Of a stretch of 64,000 bases of DNA, positions 51,158 through 59,339 are shown one piece after another. The translations under genes were made by a program, and so were the position numbers. Origin of the DNA: Curtobacterium sp. UNCCL20 (GTDB lineage Bacteria > Actinomycetota > Actinomycetes > Actinomycetales > Microbacteriaceae); contig NZ_FNKG01000003.1 of NCBI RefSeq assembly GCF_900101675.1, positions 124,001-188,000 of the forward strand, read 5' to 3'. The notes under the pieces are model-generated. The model ran no database searches. It had not been told where the DNA came from and worked only from the letters and a program-made list of their open reading frames with translations. How positions within the stretch are numbered: the first letter of the stretch is position 1; each line of letters begins with the position of its first letter.

Positions 51158-52026
51158 GCAACCGCACTGAGGGGTCCGAGCAGCACGAGAGTCCACGGGA
51201 AGCTGCGGTCCGGGCGCTGCTGGTCACCGCCGTCACGGAGACGCCTCGTCCACAGCGGCGGTGGCGGGTCGGCACGACGGTCGGCGCCGCGGTCTGCGTC
51301 ATCGCGGGTGCGGCGGCGGGCGGCGCGATCACCGCGGCCGCCAGCCCTGACCCGGCGGCGCTCGAAGCGCAGAGTCGCGCAGCCATCGTCATCGGGGGGA
51401 CGGTGTCGTCGTACGCGCGCGTCGTCGGGACCCCGGTCGGGACGGTGGGCTCCGGCGCCCACACCGTGACGGTCGGTCCGGCGCCGAAGGGCGCGGACGA
51501 GTTCGTGTGGTCGGTTGCGTGCCGCTCTGGGGACGGCCGGCTCTCGGCGACCTGGACCGGTACCCGGGCACAGCCCGCTTCGTGCCCGGGCGACCGACCC
51601 GTCACCGGACGGGTCCCCGCGTCGGAAGCGTCGGGCCGGACGCTCTCGCTCCGCGCGGCCGGCGGCGTCGGCTGGACGCTCACCACCGGCTGGGTGCAGT
51701 CGCCGCCCCTGCCGCCGGCGAGCGCCGCGCAACAGGAGGCGACCGAGGACGGCATCGTCACGCGGAGCGAGTACCTGGCCGCGTTCGACCGGTTCCAGGG
51801 CTGCATGACGGCTCGCGGTGCATCACTCGGCAGGACGCCGACGTCGTCGCTGTTCGTGGCGTTCGGAGCGTCGGACGTGTACGCACTCGACTGGTGCACC
51901 GCGTCGGAGTTCGACGAGGTGGACGCCGCCTGGCAAGGGGAGCACCCGGTGCCAGCCGGTGCGGACAGCGACTCCTGGGGATCCCAGCGGTACGACCCGG
52001 CAGCGGACCGACGGTACGCGGGGTGA
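51154..52026 (+). CDS. Single-pass membrane protein coupled to the sigma factor
   Basis: 290 aa: a cytoplasmic N-terminus of about 38 residues, one transmembrane helix (about 40-62, TTVGAAVCVIAGAAAGGAI) and a large exported domain rich in Thr and Ser with four cysteines (CRSGDG, CPGD, GCMTARG, DWCTASEF) that could form two disulphides. There is no ZAS zinc motif. The translational coupling to the ECF-like gene and the topology suggest a membrane anti-sigma or sensor role, but the cytoplasmic part is short. No family recognised. Confidence 0.7.
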   Translation: MSNRTEGSEQHESPREAAVRALLVTAVTETPRPQRRWRVGTTVGAAVCVIAGAAAGGAITAAASPDPAALEAQSRAAIVIGGTVSSYARVVGTPVGTVGSGAHTVTVGPAPKGADEFVWSVACRSGDGRLSATWTGTRAQPASCPGDRPVTGRVPASEASGRTLSLRAAGGVGWTLTTGWVQSPPLPPASAAQQEATEDGIVTRSEYLAAFDRFQGCMTARGASLGRTPTSSLFVAFGASDVYALDWCTASEFDEVDAAWQGEHPVPAGADSDSWGSQRYDPAADRRYAG

Positions 52027-52028
52027 GG

Positions 52029-52913
52029 TCAGGCGGTGAGCCGGTACCGGATCGCGTCGCCCGGTCGGAGCTGGGCGGCACGGTCGACGGCGGTCGGGGT
52101 GAGGACCGCGACGACCGGGTAGCCGCCGGTCACCGGGTGGTCGGCCAGGAACAGCACCGGGTGTCCCTCGGGCGGGACCTGCAGCGAACCGGTCTCGACG
52201 CCCTCGCTCGGGAGCTCCTCGGTGATCACCCGGACGAGGGGACGGTCAGCAGTGGTCCGGACACCGACGCGATCGCTGTCCGGCGTGACGCGGTGGACCT
52301 GGTCGGTCAGGGCCGCGCGCCACTCCGGGGTGAACCAGTCGTCGCGCGGACCGGCGACCACGTCGAGGACGACCGGTACACCGGGGTCGGGCAGCGGGGG
52401 CGGAGGCACCGCGTCGACCACGGGCCACCCGTCGGCGTCGGTCCCGACGGGGACCACGTCGCCGGCGGCCAGGGGAGCGGGGCCCAACCGGGCGAGGGAG
52501 TCCCACGAACGACTCCCGAGCACCGACTCGACCGCGAAGCCTCCGCGGACCGCGACGTACGATCGCAGGCCGGTGTCGGGCATGCCGAGCCGGAGCTCGT
52601 CGCCGGGCGCGAGCGTCAGCACCGCGTACGGGGCGGCACCGCGGACCCGACCGTCGGGCCGCACGATATCCGCCGGGCAGGGCGCACCGGTCACGGCGGC
52701 GACCACGTGTGCGTCGGCGCGGAGTGTGACGGAGGCGAGCAGTGCCTCCAGGACCGCGGCTTCCGGGCGGTTCCCGACCATGCGGTTGGCGAGCGCGGCA
52801 GCCCCTCGGTCGGCTGCGCCGGCCGCACCCAAACCCATGTCACTGAAACCGGGGCGACCCAGGTCTTGGATCGACGAGCCCGGGCCGACCTGCATGACGG
52901 TGACCGTGCTCAT
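52029..52913 (-). CDS. pxpC: 5-oxoprolinase subunit C (biotin-dependent carboxyltransferase-like)
   Basis: A 294-aa subunit of the ATP-dependent 5-oxoprolinase that opens pyroglutamate to glutamate. The start MQVGPGSSIQDLGRPGFSDM and AALANRMVGNRPEAAVLE are standard for KipA/PxpC, and PVLFLADHPVTGGYPVVAVL near the end is the C-terminal signature. ATG 52913 overlaps the pxpB stop. The stop is 2 bp beyond that of the convergent membrane-protein gene (52026/52029), leaving no room for a separate terminator. Confidence 0.94.
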   Translation of the reverse strand: MSTVTVMQVGPGSSIQDLGRPGFSDMGLGAAGAADRGAAALANRMVGNRPEAAVLEALLASVTLRADAHVVAAVTGAPCPADIVRPDGRVRGAAPYAVLTLAPGDELRLGMPDTGLRSYVAVRGGFAVESVLGSRSWDSLARLGPAPLAAGDVVPVGTDADGWPVVDAVPPPPLPDPGVPVVLDVVAGPRDDWFTPEWRAALTDQVHRVTPDSDRVGVRTTADRPLVRVITEELPSEGVETGSLQVPPEGHPVLFLADHPVTGGYPVVAVLTPTAVDRAAQLRPGDAIRYRLTA

Positions 52914-53602
52914 GCCGGACCCGCTTCGACGAACCGGATCCGGATGCCTGCGGGGGCGAGCGCCGGTGGGTCGTGGTCCAGCGACCACATCGCGACGTCG
53001 GTCCGGCCGATGAGCTGCCAGCCACCGGGGGAGCTCCGGGGGTAGACGGCGCTGAACTCGCCCGCGAGTGCGACGGCGCCGCTCGGGACGACCGTGCGTG
53101 CGGTGGTGCGGCGGGGGACGTCGAGCGACGGCTCGGTGCCGGTCAGGTAGCTGAACCCCGGGGCGAAGCCGCAGAACGCGCTCGTCCAGACCTGGCCGGT
53201 GTGCCACGCGACGAGTTCGTCGCGGGTGCGGCCCGTGGTGCGGGCGACGTCGTCGAGGTCCTCACCGTCGTACGTGACCGGGATGACGAGCGGGGTGCCG
53301 GCGTTCGACGCTGCGCTGTCGTTGCCGTCCTTGCTGTCGTTGCTGTCGTTGCTGGCGTCGTTGTCGGCGGTGCCGTCGTCGCTGTCGTGCAGGTGCACCC
53401 GGAGGAGGTCGGCGCGGAGCCGTCCGGCGTCGGTGCGTGCGGGGTCGAAGCGGAGTAGGAGCGTGCGCGCGCCGGAGACGACCTCCGTCAGCCCGGGGAG
53501 CGTCAGGGCGGTGAGGGCGGCGCGGAAGCCGACCACCTCGTCGAGTGTGCCGAACGTCACCAAGAGTGCCGCGCTGCCCGCAGCACGGACGTCGACGGTC
53601 AT
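52910..53602 (-). CDS. pxpB: 5-oxoprolinase subunit B with Asp/Asn/Ser-rich insert
   Basis: A 230-aa KipI/PxpB protein acting with PxpC. The family region TSAFCGFAPGFSYLTGTEP and the end segment SPGGWQLIGRTDVAMWSLD are clear. At about residues 73-100 there is an insert of almost only Asp, Asn and Ser (DASNDSNDSKDGNDS), encoded by TCGTTG-type repeats at 53315-53385. It falls between the N- and C-terminal domains, where a flexible loop is likely tolerated. ATGA overlaps on both sides tie the three pxp genes together. Confidence 0.93.
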   Translation of the reverse strand: MTVDVRAAGSAALLVTFGTLDEVVGFRAALTALTLPGLTEVVSGARTLLLRFDPARTDAGRLRADLLRVHLHDSDDGTADNDASNDSNDSKDGNDSAASNAGTPLVIPVTYDGEDLDDVARTTGRTRDELVAWHTGQVWTSAFCGFAPGFSYLTGTEPSLDVPRRTTARTVVPSGAVALAGEFSAVYPRSSPGGWQLIGRTDVAMWSLDHDPPALAPAGIRIRFVEAGPA

Positions 53603-54360
53603 CCGACGAACGGGGAGATCGTCACCCCGTGCTCGGTGAGCGAGGCCCGGATCGCCTGCGCCATCGCGACAGCGTCGGGGGAGTCGCCGTGCACGCAGAC
53701 GGAGTCGGCACGGACGGCGATCTCGGTGCCGTCGACCGCGGTGACGACGCCGTCCGTCACCATCCGGAGCACGCGTGCGGCGACGTCGGCGGGGTCGTGC
53801 AGGACGGAGCCCGGCGTGCTCCGCGACACCAGGGACCCGTCGGGCTCGTAGGCGCGGTCGGCGAACGACTCGGCGACCGCTCGGAGGCCGTGGCGCTCCG
53901 CTCGGAGCAGGAGCTCCGAACCGGGGAGGGCGAGCACCGCGAGCGTCTGGTCGACGTCTGCCGCGGCGCGCGTCACCGCCTCGGCCAGGACGGGGTCCAC
54001 GCAGGCCGTGTTGTAGAGGGCACCGTGCGGCTTCACGTAGGAGACCGTCGTGCCCGCCACCCGAGCGGCGGCGATCAGGGCGCCGAGCTGGTGGACGACG
54101 TCGGCGTACAGCTCGTCCGGGGAGACGTGCACCGGTCGGCGGCCGAAGCCGGCGAGGTCGCGGTAGGCGACGTGGGCACCCACCGCGACGCCGCGTTCGG
54201 CAGCGGCGCGGCACGTGTCGAGCATGATCACCGGGTCGCCGGCGTGGGCTCCGCAGGCGATGTTCGCGGACGAGACGACGTCGAGCATCGCCCGGTCGTC
54301 ACCCGAGCTCCAGGCGCCGAAGCCCTCGCCGAGGTCGCTGTTGAGGTCGATCGTCGTCAC
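53599..54360 (-). CDS. pxpA: 5-oxoprolinase subunit A (LamB/YcsF family)
   Basis: A 253-aa LamB/YcsF protein, the first gene of pxpABC. DLNSDLGEGFGAW at the start, ANIACGAHAGDP, and YVKPHGALYN are the family signatures; these residues line the metal and substrate pocket. GTG 54360 has TACCGT 6 nt upstream and no Shine-Dalgarno, so the operon is probably leaderless at its first gene. The three subunits together recycle 5-oxoproline, which forms spontaneously from glutamine. Confidence 0.95.
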   Translation of the reverse strand: MTTIDLNSDLGEGFGAWSSGDDRAMLDVVSSANIACGAHAGDPVIMLDTCRAAAERGVAVGAHVAYRDLAGFGRRPVHVSPDELYADVVHQLGALIAAARVAGTTVSYVKPHGALYNTACVDPVLAEAVTRAAADVDQTLAVLALPGSELLLRAERHGLRAVAESFADRAYEPDGSLVSRSTPGSVLHDPADVAARVLRMVTDGVVTAVDGTEIAVRADSVCVHGDSPDAVAMAQAIRASLTEHGVTISPFVG

Positions 54361-54405
54361 GGGGCCACGGTAACGCAGGGGTGGTGGCTGTCGCTGTCCG
54401 GACGA

Positions 54406-56307
54406 CTAGGTTCCCCGCGGCGCGTCGTCGTCCGCAGCCACGGCCCGCTGCACCGCGAACTGGGTCCGGTGCAGCTCCTCGTACCGCCCGCCCGCGGCCA
54501 ACAGTTCGTCGTGCGTGCCGCGCTCGACGATCGAACCGTCCTCGACGACGAGGATCATGTCCGCGCTGCGGATGGTCGAGAGGCGGTGCGCGATCACCAT
54601 CGCTGTCCGGCCCTCGAGTGCCTCGCTCAGTGCGGCTTGCACGGCTGCTTCGGACGTCGAGTCGAGCGCCGCCGTCGCCTCGTCGAGGATGACGACCCGG
54701 GGCTGTGCGAGCAGGAGTCTCGCGATCGTCATCCGCTGACGCTCACCGCCGGACAAGCGGTAGCCCCGCTCGCCGACCATGGTGTCCAGCTGGTCCGGCA
54801 GGGACCGGACGAGCGTCTCGAGCCGCGCTCGGCGAACGGCGTCCCACACCTCGTCGTCGGTCGCTCCGGGCCGGGCGAGGCGCAGGTTGGACCGGATGGT
54901 CTCGTGGAACAGGTGGCCGTCCTGCGTCACCATGCCCATCGTGTGCCGCAGGGAGTCGAACGTGACGTCGCGGACGTCCGAGCCCGCGAGTCGGACGGCA
55001 CCACCGTCGACGTCGTAGAGGCGCGAGAGGAGCTGGGCGATCGTGGACTTGCCCGCGCCGGAGGTCCCGACGAGCGCCACTGTCTGCCCCGGCTCGATCC
55101 GGAAGGAGACACCGTGCAGCACCTCTTCGCCGCCGCGGGTGTCCAGCGTGGAGACCTCCTCGAGGGAGGCGAGGGACACCTTGTCCGCGGACGGGTAGGC
55201 GAAGTGGACGTCGTCGAACTCGACTGCCACGGGGCCGTCGGGGACCGCGACGGCGTCGGGCTTCTCCTGGATGAGCGGTTCGAGGTCCAGCACCTCGAAG
55301 ACGCGCTCGAAGCTCACCACCGCGCTCATGATCTCGACCCGCGCGTTCGCGAGGCTGGTCAGCGGCGCGTACAGGCGGGTGAGGAGGAGCGCGAGGGTGA
55401 CGACGTCGCCGGTGTTCAGCTGTCCGCCGAGTGCGAGCGCCCCGCCGACCCCGTAGACGAGCGCGAGGGCGAGGGCGGAGACCAGGGTGAGGGCGGTGAC
55501 GAAGACGAACTGCAGCAGGGCACTCCGCACCCCGATGTCGCGGACACGGGCGGCGCGGACCCGGAACTCCTCGGCCTCTTCGTCGGGACGGCCGAACAGC
55601 TTGACCAGGGTGGCGCCGGGCGCGGAGAAGCGCTCCGTCATCTGCGTGCTCATCGCGGCGTTGTGGTCGGCGGCCTCGCGGCGCAGTGCGGCCAGGCGGG
55701 TGCCCATGCGGCGTGCCGGGATCAGGAAGACCGGGAGCATCACCACCGCGAGGACCGTCACGAGCCAGGAGGTGCTCAGCATGACGACCAGGGTGAGGAT
55801 GAGCGCGACCAGGTTCGTGACGACGCCGGACAGGGTGCCGCTGAAGGCCTGCTGCGCGCCGATCACGTCGTTGTTGAGGCGGCTGACGAGGGCACCGGTG
55901 CGCGTGCGCGTGAAGAAGGCGATCGGCATCTTCTGCACGTGGTTGAACACGGCGGTCCGCAGGTCGAGGATGACGCCCTCGCCGATCCGAGCCGAGTACC
56001 AGCGGGTCACCAGCGACGCGGCGGCGTCGGCCACGGCCACGATGGCGATGACGACGGCGAGCCACACGATCGTGCCGACCGCGCCCCGGGCAGCGATGAC
56101 GTCGACCACCTGACCGGCGAGCACCGGCGTCGCGACCGCGAGGACCGCCCCCACGACGGAGAGCGCGATGAACACCACGAGCTTGGCCCGGTATGGCACG
56201 GCGAACGTCATGATCCGCCGGACGGACTCACGGGAGAACCCGTGCTTGCCGTCCCGGGCGGTCGAGATCTTGTAGAGCGAGCTCCAGGCCGCGCCTTCCA
56301 TGCTCAT
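54406..56307 (-). CDS. ABC exporter, fused permease and ATPase
   Basis: A 633-aa half-transporter. Six transmembrane helices (about 30-330) precede an ATPase domain with Walker A GTSGAGKST, signature LSGGERQRMTIARLLL, Walker B VVILDEATAALD and switch His AHRLSTIR. It is of the lipid/multidrug exporter (MsbA/LmrA-like) type and probably works as a homodimer. The substrate is unknown. ATG 56307 has GGAAGGAA at about 6 nt. The leader contains the 25-bp tandem repeats at 56323-56397. Confidence 0.94.
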   Translation of the reverse strand: MSMEGAAWSSLYKISTARDGKHGFSRESVRRIMTFAVPYRAKLVVFIALSVVGAVLAVATPVLAGQVVDVIAARGAVGTIVWLAVVIAIVAVADAAASLVTRWYSARIGEGVILDLRTAVFNHVQKMPIAFFTRTRTGALVSRLNNDVIGAQQAFSGTLSGVVTNLVALILTLVVMLSTSWLVTVLAVVMLPVFLIPARRMGTRLAALRREAADHNAAMSTQMTERFSAPGATLVKLFGRPDEEAEEFRVRAARVRDIGVRSALLQFVFVTALTLVSALALALVYGVGGALALGGQLNTGDVVTLALLLTRLYAPLTSLANARVEIMSAVVSFERVFEVLDLEPLIQEKPDAVAVPDGPVAVEFDDVHFAYPSADKVSLASLEEVSTLDTRGGEEVLHGVSFRIEPGQTVALVGTSGAGKSTIAQLLSRLYDVDGGAVRLAGSDVRDVTFDSLRHTMGMVTQDGHLFHETIRSNLRLARPGATDDEVWDAVRRARLETLVRSLPDQLDTMVGERGYRLSGGERQRMTIARLLLAQPRVVILDEATAALDSTSEAAVQAALSEALEGRTAMVIAHRLSTIRSADMILVVEDGSIVERGTHDELLAAGGRYEELHRTQFAVQRAVAADDDAPRGT

Positions 56308-56322
56308 TGCAGTTCCTTCCGT

Positions 56323-56397
56323 GGGCAACTCGCAGGATACGGGCCGTGGGCGACACCCAGGACACGGGCCGCGGGCAACGCGCACGACACGGGTCGG
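56323..56397. repeat. 25-bp tandem repeats (3 units)
   Basis: Three imperfect 25-bp units (GGGCAACTCGCAGGATACGG and variants) immediately upstream of the ABC exporter ribosome site. They lie in the 168-bp gap with the Fem-like gene, where the exporter promoter must be; each unit contains GA(T/C)ACGGG, so a repeated binding site is possible. Confidence 0.8.
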
Positions 56398-56475
56398 GCG
56401 GTGTCGAGCCGCGCCGGTCACGGTCAGGGTCACGCGCTCAGCGACGCCCGGCTCGCGTCTGCCTGACTGGACGCC

Positions 56476-57510
56476 TCAGAGCGCTCGACCCGGCGCAGTG
56501 CGCGGTGCCGACCCACGCGACGGCAGGAGTCGGGTCGACGCGTTCAGCACGGACAGTGCAGCGGCTCGCGCGCCACGGGGGAGCGGCGACGAGACGACGT
56601 TGGTGTAGGGCGTCTCGGTCGCGCCGAGGGACATCTTGAACCGGGCGATGCCCTCGTCGACGTGCCCGACCAGGTCGACCGCGGTGTGCCCTCGGTCCAG
56701 CGACCACCGGAGGAGGTGGTGGTAGAGGACCGTGCTGGGGTTCGCGTGGCGATGGGCACGGAGTGTCCCGCCTGCCCATCCGGTGACGACGGGTTGCCCG
56801 GCCAGGGCCACGATCACGCCCGCGGGTACTCCGGCGACGAGTGCCGTGGCCGCGTACACGTCGTCGCGACCGGCGGCCCACCGCTCGATGCGTTCGCCGA
56901 TCTCGTCCGGGTACGGCGACGGGACGCCTCGGCTCGAGTACGACTCACTGAGCACCTGCGGGAGGAGCGTGGCGACCTCGCCCGGGATCGCCCGTCGGAT
57001 CTCCACCGCGTTGCGGTCGGCCGCGCGGAGCGCCTGACGGGCCCCTCGCTTCGTCCCGGCCACCAGGGACTCGGGAGTGGCGCCGCGCAGGTCGACGATG
57101 TAGGTCCGCTCCGGACTCGACTCGATCCCCGCGTGCGTCAGCCCGGCAGCGACGGGACCGACACCGGGGCCGAGGTCGAACCGGCTGATGGGCACACCGT
57201 GTCGGACCTGCCACCACCGGAAGGCCCGCAGCGTCCGGACGAGGAGCGCGTCGGGCACGAGCGGACCGACGAACGGGAACGGCAGCGAGGCGGGTCGTCG
57301 CAGCAGACCGCGCTGGAGCAGGACCGGGAACACGCCCACCGGTTCCGTCCCGTGCCACACGATCAGCGGCGTGCAGCTCCAGCCGTACAGGTCGGACTGC
57401 ATCCGCAGCCAGCTGAGGTCGTGGAATCCGGTGGCGCCGTCGCTGCCGGCCACGAGCGCGGCCCACTCCCGTGGGTCCCGTGCAACGGTGAACCGGATGT
57501 CTGCCCCCAC
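56476..57510 (-). CDS. Fem-like/GNAT acetyltransferase (lipid II or polysaccharide modification type)
   Basis: A 344-aa protein with the double-GNAT layout of FemABX and related proteins (DUF482-like). Typical segments are GFHDLSWLRMQSDLYGW, RTYIVDLRGATPESLV, LVAGVPAGVIVALAGQPVVT and LYHHLLRWSLDRGHTAVDLV followed by FKMSLGA. These proteins transfer aminoacyl or acyl groups to peptidoglycan or other glycans; the substrate is not known. GTG 57510 has GGAGG at 5 nt and is preferred; the longer frame to 57702 reads through tandem repeats. Confidence 0.83.
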   Translation of the reverse strand: MGADIRFTVARDPREWAALVAGSDGATGFHDLSWLRMQSDLYGWSCTPLIVWHGTEPVGVFPVLLQRGLLRRPASLPFPFVGPLVPDALLVRTLRAFRWWQVRHGVPISRFDLGPGVGPVAAGLTHAGIESSPERTYIVDLRGATPESLVAGTKRGARQALRAADRNAVEIRRAIPGEVATLLPQVLSESYSSRGVPSPYPDEIGERIERWAAGRDDVYAATALVAGVPAGVIVALAGQPVVTGWAGGTLRAHRHANPSTVLYHHLLRWSLDRGHTAVDLVGHVDEGIARFKMSLGATETPYTNVVSSPLPRGARAAALSVLNASTRLLPSRGSAPRTAPGRAL

Positions 57511-57619
57511 GGATGCCTCCTGCTCAGCGGTCGTCACCGCGAGCGTAGCCACCAGGACGGGCTGTGACGCGGGCGATGCGGTTAACCGACGTTTCGGTGC
57601 GCGAGCTGTTCGGGAACGC

Positions 57620-57716
57620 GCCGCACCGCGTGCACCGAGGTGCACGCCGCACCGCGTGCAACGAGGTGCACGCCGCACCGCGTGCAACGAGGTACGCCGC
57701 ACCGCGAGCGCCGAGG
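57620..57716. repeat. 26-bp tandem repeats
   Basis: Two 26-bp units (GCCGCACCGCGTGCAACGAG followed by GTGCAC, or a close variant), then a 24-bp and a truncated unit. They fill the gap between the Fem-like gene and the small zinc-type protein, ending 2 bp before the latter's stop codon. Confidence 0.9.
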
Positions 57717-57718
57717 GA

Positions 57719-58087
57719 CTACCCCGCAGCCCGGTCGTCGACGAGCGCCACGAAGCGGCTCCCGATGCCGTCGACCTCGCTCCGCGTGAACCCCGCGGTC
57801 GGTTCCGGCGCCTGGTAGGGCGCGTGGTAGTCGCACATGAGGTAGTCCCAGTCGGGCCACCACTTCTTCGGTCGCGCGTCCTCGTTGTAGCCGCACACCA
57901 CGCACTCGAGGCGCACCCACGTCTTCTTCGTGCCGGTGCGGTTCGCGCGCGACTGCACGAGCCAGGCGGGCGGGTCCTGCTCGATCGCCTCGAGCTCGGC
58001 CTCGCTCAGGCGTGCGGGGATCCCGTGGTGCGCCGCCATCTCGAGGGGGATGTCCAGCCGGATGGCAGCGTCGCGTCGAGAGAGCAT
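57719..58087 (-). CDS. Conserved hypothetical protein with CxxC...CxxH motif
   Basis: A 122-aa protein. The middle has VRLECVVCGYNEDARPKKWW and the following strand DYLMCDYHAPY; CxxC and CxxH suggest a zinc site. The N-terminus is helical (LSEAELEAIEQDPPAWLVQS). I recognise the type from Microbacteriaceae but know no function. ATG 58087 has TACCCT 6 nt upstream, so it is probably leaderless. Confidence 0.72.
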   Translation of the reverse strand: MLSRRDAAIRLDIPLEMAAHHGIPARLSEAELEAIEQDPPAWLVQSRANRTGTKKTWVRLECVVCGYNEDARPKKWWPDWDYLMCDYHAPYQAPEPTAGFTRSEVDGIGSRFVALVDDRAAG

Positions 58088-58162
58088 CGGACCAGGGTAC
58101 CGACCACGACGCCCGGCAGCGCGGTGGTCGCCACGGGCGACTGGCCGACGTCCCCGTCTGAC

Positions 58163-58204
58163 GGCCTGGAGGCGCGGTGCCAGCTGGCACCGCGCCTCCA
58201 GGCC
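58163..58204. repeat. 42-bp palindromic element, copy 6 (perfect, divergent position)
   Basis: A perfect 42-bp palindrome: GGCCTGGAGGCGCGGTGCCA and on to its inverse. Unlike other copies it lies between two divergent genes, 75 bp upstream of one start and 65 bp upstream of the other, which does not fit a simple terminator role. Confidence 0.92.
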
Positions 58205-58269
58205 CGCTGCGGTCGCGACCGCGACCCGCGCCGGGGACGGACGCGCCGCCGGTGAGTAGCCTCCGGAGC

Positions 58270-58833
58270 ATGAGCGCTGCCCCGGTCGTCATCGTCGCCG
58301 GTCCTCCGGGGGCTGGGAAGTCGACGACGGCCCGCGCACTCGCGGCATCGTTCCCACGGTCGGTCCACCTGCACACGGACGACTTCTGGCACTGCATCGT
58401 GTCCGGCGCGATCGAACCGTTCCTGCCCGAGTCCGACGAGCAGAACCAGACGGTGATGCGGGTCATCAGCGACGCGGCCGCCGCGTACGCCGCAGGGGGC
58501 TTCGTGGTGGTCGTCGACGGCGTCGTCGGGCCGTGGATGCTGCACCACTTCCTCGACCGGCGCCCGGGGGCCGACGGCGATCTGGTGCAGCTCCACTACG
58601 TCGTCCTCCGACCGTCGCTCGCCGAGACGATCCGGCGGGCCCAGGGGAGGGCTGAGCCGGGAGCGCTCGTGGACGAGGGGCCCATCGAGTCGCTGTGGGC
58701 GCAGTTCGCGGACCTCGGTGCCCTGGAGGGGCACGTGATCGACACCACGACGCAGGCGCCGGCGGAGACGCTCGCGGCCGTCCGCGCTGTGGTCGACGGC
58801 GAGCGGTCCCTCCTGCCGTCGATCAGGTCGTAG
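58270..58833 (+). CDS. P-loop NTPase / small-molecule kinase-like protein
   Basis: A 187-aa AAA/kinase-like protein. Walker A is GPPGAGKSTTARALA (about 11-25), a substrate-type DD motif follows (LHTDDFWHCIV), and VVVVDGVVGPWML is the Walker-B-like strand. The layout is that of chloramphenicol-phosphotransferase, gluconokinase or zeta-toxin relatives; a particular substrate cannot be named. ATG 58270 is leaderless-type, with TAGCCT 7 nt upstream. Confidence 0.82.
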   Translation: MSAAPVVIVAGPPGAGKSTTARALAASFPRSVHLHTDDFWHCIVSGAIEPFLPESDEQNQTVMRVISDAAAAYAAGGFVVVVDGVVGPWMLHHFLDRRPGADGDLVQLHYVVLRPSLAETIRRAQGRAEPGALVDEGPIESLWAQFADLGALEGHVIDTTTQAPAETLAAVRAVVDGERSLLPSIRS

Positions 58834-58863
58834 TCGCGGCGAACGGTCGCGCTGCGCCCGTGC

Positions 58864-59229
58864 TCAGCCCAGACCGGACGGCGGCGGGTCGGCGAAATCC
58901 GAAGCCAGCTGCGCTGCGTGTTCCTCGAGCACGAGTGTCAGCAGCCCGGGGAACCGACGGTCGAGCTCCTCGTCACGGAGCCAGTTCCGGTGGCGGGTGC
59001 CGTCGACCTCCTGCCGGATGATCCCGGCTTCGCGGAGCACGCGCCAGTGCCGGGTGAGCGCGGACTTCGAGACGCCGAAGTCGGAGGAGCTGCAGGCGCC
59101 GCCGGGGTTCTGCGCGATCTCGTGGACGATCGCTCGTCGGACCGGATCGGTCAGTGCGGCCATCGCGGTGAACAGGTCGAACTCGTCCTCGGTCGGCACC
59201 GACAGGGGGGTCGAGAGGCGGCTCGCCAT
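58864..59229 (-). CDS. ArsR-family (winged HTH) repressor
   Basis: A 121-aa regulator with ALTDPVRRAIVHEIAQNPGG, FGVSKSALTRHWRVLREAG and HRNWLRDEELDRRFPGLL, the usual ArsR/HxlR-like helix-turn-helix and wing. There are no metal-binding cysteines in the classic ArsR position; a single Cys occurs in GGACSSSDF. ATG 59229 has GGAGGAG at 4 nt. It is divergent from the F420-type oxidoreductase and probably represses it and itself via the inverted repeats at 59253-59306. Confidence 0.88.
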   Translation of the reverse strand: MASRLSTPLSVPTEDEFDLFTAMAALTDPVRRAIVHEIAQNPGGACSSSDFGVSKSALTRHWRVLREAGIIRQEVDGTRHRNWLRDEELDRRFPGLLTLVLEEHAAQLASDFADPPPSGLG

Positions 59230-59252
59230 GGTCTCCTCCTGCATCCGCGCAC

Positions 59253-59306
59253 ATGTACGCAATCCGGTGTACATCGGATAGTGTTCATGTACACCCTGGG
59301 ATGAAC
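59253..59306. promoter_or_regulatory. Operator region of the ArsR/oxidoreductase divergon
   Basis: ATGTAC (59253-59258) and GTACAT (59269-59274) form one inverted repeat with a 10-bp spacer. ATGTACAC at 59287 repeats the half site. GTTCAT (59283-59288) and ATGAAC (59301-59306) form a second. GATAGT at 59277-59282 may be the −10 of the oxidoreductase promoter, between the two sites. Confidence 0.6.
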
Positions 59307-59339
59307 ATCCTACGGGCGACCGACGCGAGGAGACAGCGC

